This document shows, in pieces, positions 62,812 through 64,000 of a DNA stretch of 64,000 nt. The position numbers and the translations under genes are program-made. Within the stretch, counting starts at the first letter, position 1. Each line of letters begins with the position of its first letter. The notes beneath the pieces were generated by a model, which saw nothing but the letters and a program-made list of their open reading frames with translations, was not told where the DNA came from and searched no databases. The DNA lies in assembly GCA_021323945.1 (NCBI GenBank), contig JAJPKA010000018.1, positions 288,853 to 352,852 of the forward strand, read 5' to 3'. This DNA is from Pseudomonadota bacterium (GTDB taxonomy: Bacteria; Desulfobacterota; Binatia; Binatales; Binataceae).

Positions 62812-63585
62812 ATGTTGGTCACGATCGACGTCGGCAACACCCATACGGTTATTGGTATCTACGAAGGTGAGCGCCTAACGCACCATTGGCGGATTTCGAC
62901 TAATCCGGAGCGTACCGCTGACGAACATGGCGTAATGTTGCAAGTGTTGTTGCAGAGTGCCGGATTGCCCATACCGTTTCGGCCGGAAGGGGTGGTGGTC
63001 GCGTGTTCGGTGCCGCCATTGAACCACGTGATCGAACAACTGGCGGAGAGGTATTTTAATTGCCAGCCATTGATTGTCGGTCCCGGCATCAAGACCGGTA
63101 TGCCGATCCTGTACGAAAACCCGAAGGAGGTGGGTGCCGATCGCATCGTCGACGCCGTCGCTGCTTACGAACGTTATGCCTCGGCGGTTATTGTGGTGGA
63201 TTTCAGTACCGCGACAGCGTTCGATTACGTCACCGGTCGTGGTGAGTATGTCGGAGGTGCGATTGCGCCAGGCTTGGAAATTTCGATGAATGCGCTGGTG
63301 GAGCACGCCGCCAAACTCTATCGCGTCGAATTGATTCGTCCGCGCGACGTCGTTGGACGTACTACCGTCGGCGCTATCCAGTCGGGTTTGATCTACGGCT
63401 ATACAGCCTTGGTGGATGGCCTGATCAAACGTATTATCCGCGAACGGGGTGAAAAAGCTCACGTGATTGCCACTGGCGGTTTCGCCGAGTTGATCGCGCC
63501 GGAATCGGAAATGATTGAAGACGTCGACGAATTTCTCACTCTAAAAGGCCTGCGCCTGATTTTTGAGCGCAACCGACGCATATAG
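62812..63585 (+). CDS. coaX: Type III pantothenate kinase
   Basis: The 257-residue protein opens LVTIDVGNTHTVIGIYEG, the phosphate-binding loop of CoaX. NPKEVGADRIVDAVAAY, IVVDFSTATAFDYV and YVGGAIAPGLEISMNALVEHAAKL follow, then HVIATGGFAEL. It phosphorylates pantothenate, the first step of coenzyme A synthesis, and is insensitive to CoA feedback in known cases. ATG has AAGGGA about 5 bases upstream. The length is typical. Confidence 0.96.
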   Translation: MLVTIDVGNTHTVIGIYEGERLTHHWRISTNPERTADEHGVMLQVLLQSAGLPIPFRPEGVVVACSVPPLNHVIEQLAERYFNCQPLIVGPGIKTGMPILYENPKEVGADRIVDAVAAYERYASAVIVVDFSTATAFDYVTGRGEYVGGAIAPGLEISMNALVEHAAKLYRVELIRPRDVVGRTTVGAIQSGLIYGYTALVDGLIKRIIRERGEKAHVIATGGFAELIAPESEMIEDVDEFLTLKGLRLIFERNRRI

Positions 63586-63609
63586 ACCTTCTGCGAGAAA
63601 GGAACGCCC

Positions 63610-64000
63610 ATGGCCGAACCCAAGCGAGTTGTGACCGATAGCATGATCGGCCTGCGATTGCCTGATTACGCCAGGCTGTCGCCAAGAGTTGCGACGGTGC
63701 TGGGACATAATCCGGGTCCGTTCACGGGGCCCGGTACAAACACTTATATAATAGGCACCGGCCCTCGCCGGATTCTGCTAGACACCGGTATCGGTGTTCC
63801 GAAGTGGGCCGAGAACTTGCCAAGGGGCCTACGCGAGATAGCGGGCGCAGACGAGTTCGAGCGAGTGGTGCTAACTCACGCTCATCAGGACCATATCGGC
63901 GGCGTAAAGGACGTCACTCGGCTGTTTGGCCGCTTGGAAGTGGTAAAAAAGCCCTGGCCAACCGCGGGCCCTGACGAAGCCGCCGGCGTCCCGATTACCG
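63610..64000 (+). CDS. MBL-fold metallo-hydrolase, LACTB2-like (3' end outside window)
   Basis: The visible 130 residues show the MBL/LACTB2-type start: VATVLGHNPGPFTGPGTNTYIIGTG, then RRILLDTGIGVPKWAENL. The metal motif is VVLTHAHQDHIGG (HxHxDH). LACTB2-like proteins include RNases and hydrolases of thioesters. The ATG lies 24 bases after the coaX stop, suggesting one operon. The C-terminal part is cut by the window edge. Confidence 0.9.
   Translation, partial: MAEPKRVVTDSMIGLRLPDYARLSPRVATVLGHNPGPFTGPGTNTYIIGTGPRRILLDTGIGVPKWAENLPRGLREIAGADEFERVVLTHAHQDHIGGVKDVTRLFGRLEVVKKPWPTAGPDEAAGVPIT

Overview
This window is a piece of a Gram-negative bacterial chromosome of moderate to slightly high G+C by eye. 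Both strands carry genes and there is no plasmid or phage core. The mix is an exosortase-type (XrtA/PEP-CTERM-associated) exopolysaccharide locus, a B12 acyl-CoA mutase, an F420-type LLM oxidoreductase, several SDRs, SnoaL-like proteins, an extradiol dioxygenase and a dehalogenase-like hydrolase. That mix recalls uncultured soil or sediment lineages such as Candidatus Binatota or delta-proteobacterial relatives. The lineage call is an inference, because no marker here fixes it.

Layout. 0-2.5 kb: the end of era, then der and a Tam-like methyltransferase. 2.5-4.7 kb: mostly non-coding, with tRNA-Arg(TCG), a small Cys-containing protein and an excisionase-type HTH protein. 4.7-31.5 kb: a large exopolysaccharide (EPS) locus. 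A forward operon encodes the outer-membrane export lipoprotein, Wzz-like chain-length protein, GspA/ExeA-like ATPase, BY-kinase-like protein and outer-membrane beta-barrel. Mostly reverse genes follow: two polysaccharide deacetylases, five glycosyltransferases (one of them on the forward strand), a Wzx flippase, a Wzy/WaaL-type polymerase or ligase, a FemAB-like protein and an initiating sugar transferase. Less usual members are a nucleotidyltransferase-fold protein, an alkaline-phosphatase-superfamily enzyme, a forward-strand secreted GH12-like protein with a Pro/Thr linker, and a small secreted protein with a PEP-CTERM-like tail. No exosortase gene lies in the window.

32-38.3 kb: a Crp/Fnr regulator, a two-PAS membrane sensor without an output domain, an XRE regulator, a small exported protein, a di-haem cytochrome c peroxidase-like protein and a small DUF3618-like membrane protein. 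38.5-42.3 kb: a biosynthetic run lysC-cimA-cysE on the reverse strand. 42.3-47.05 kb: a scarred segment holding a long gene-poor stretch, a GNAT acetyltransferase, a broken ribonuclease Y fragment with a forward terminator, a molybdopterin/cytochrome b fusion protein and an IS1380-type transposase remnant. 47-57 kb: acyl-CoA and aromatic or haloacid metabolism, with an acyl-CoA mutase, ArsA-like ATPase, LLM oxidoreductase, extradiol dioxygenase, two SnoaL/NTF2-like proteins, haloacetate-dehalogenase-like hydrolase, SDR and acyl-CoA synthetase. 57.3-64 kb: tRNA-Ser(GGA), uvrC, a second SDR, a cyclase-family hydrolase, a secreted low-complexity protein, coaX and the start of an MBL-fold hydrolase.

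How the genes fit together. The EPS locus has the parts needed to start a repeat unit on lipid carrier, extend it, flip it, polymerise it, control its length through the Wzz/BY-kinase pair, export it and modify it. The 47-57 kb block is plausibly a catabolic island that feeds ring-cleavage or branched acyl-CoA products into central metabolism; its substrate cannot be read from sequence.
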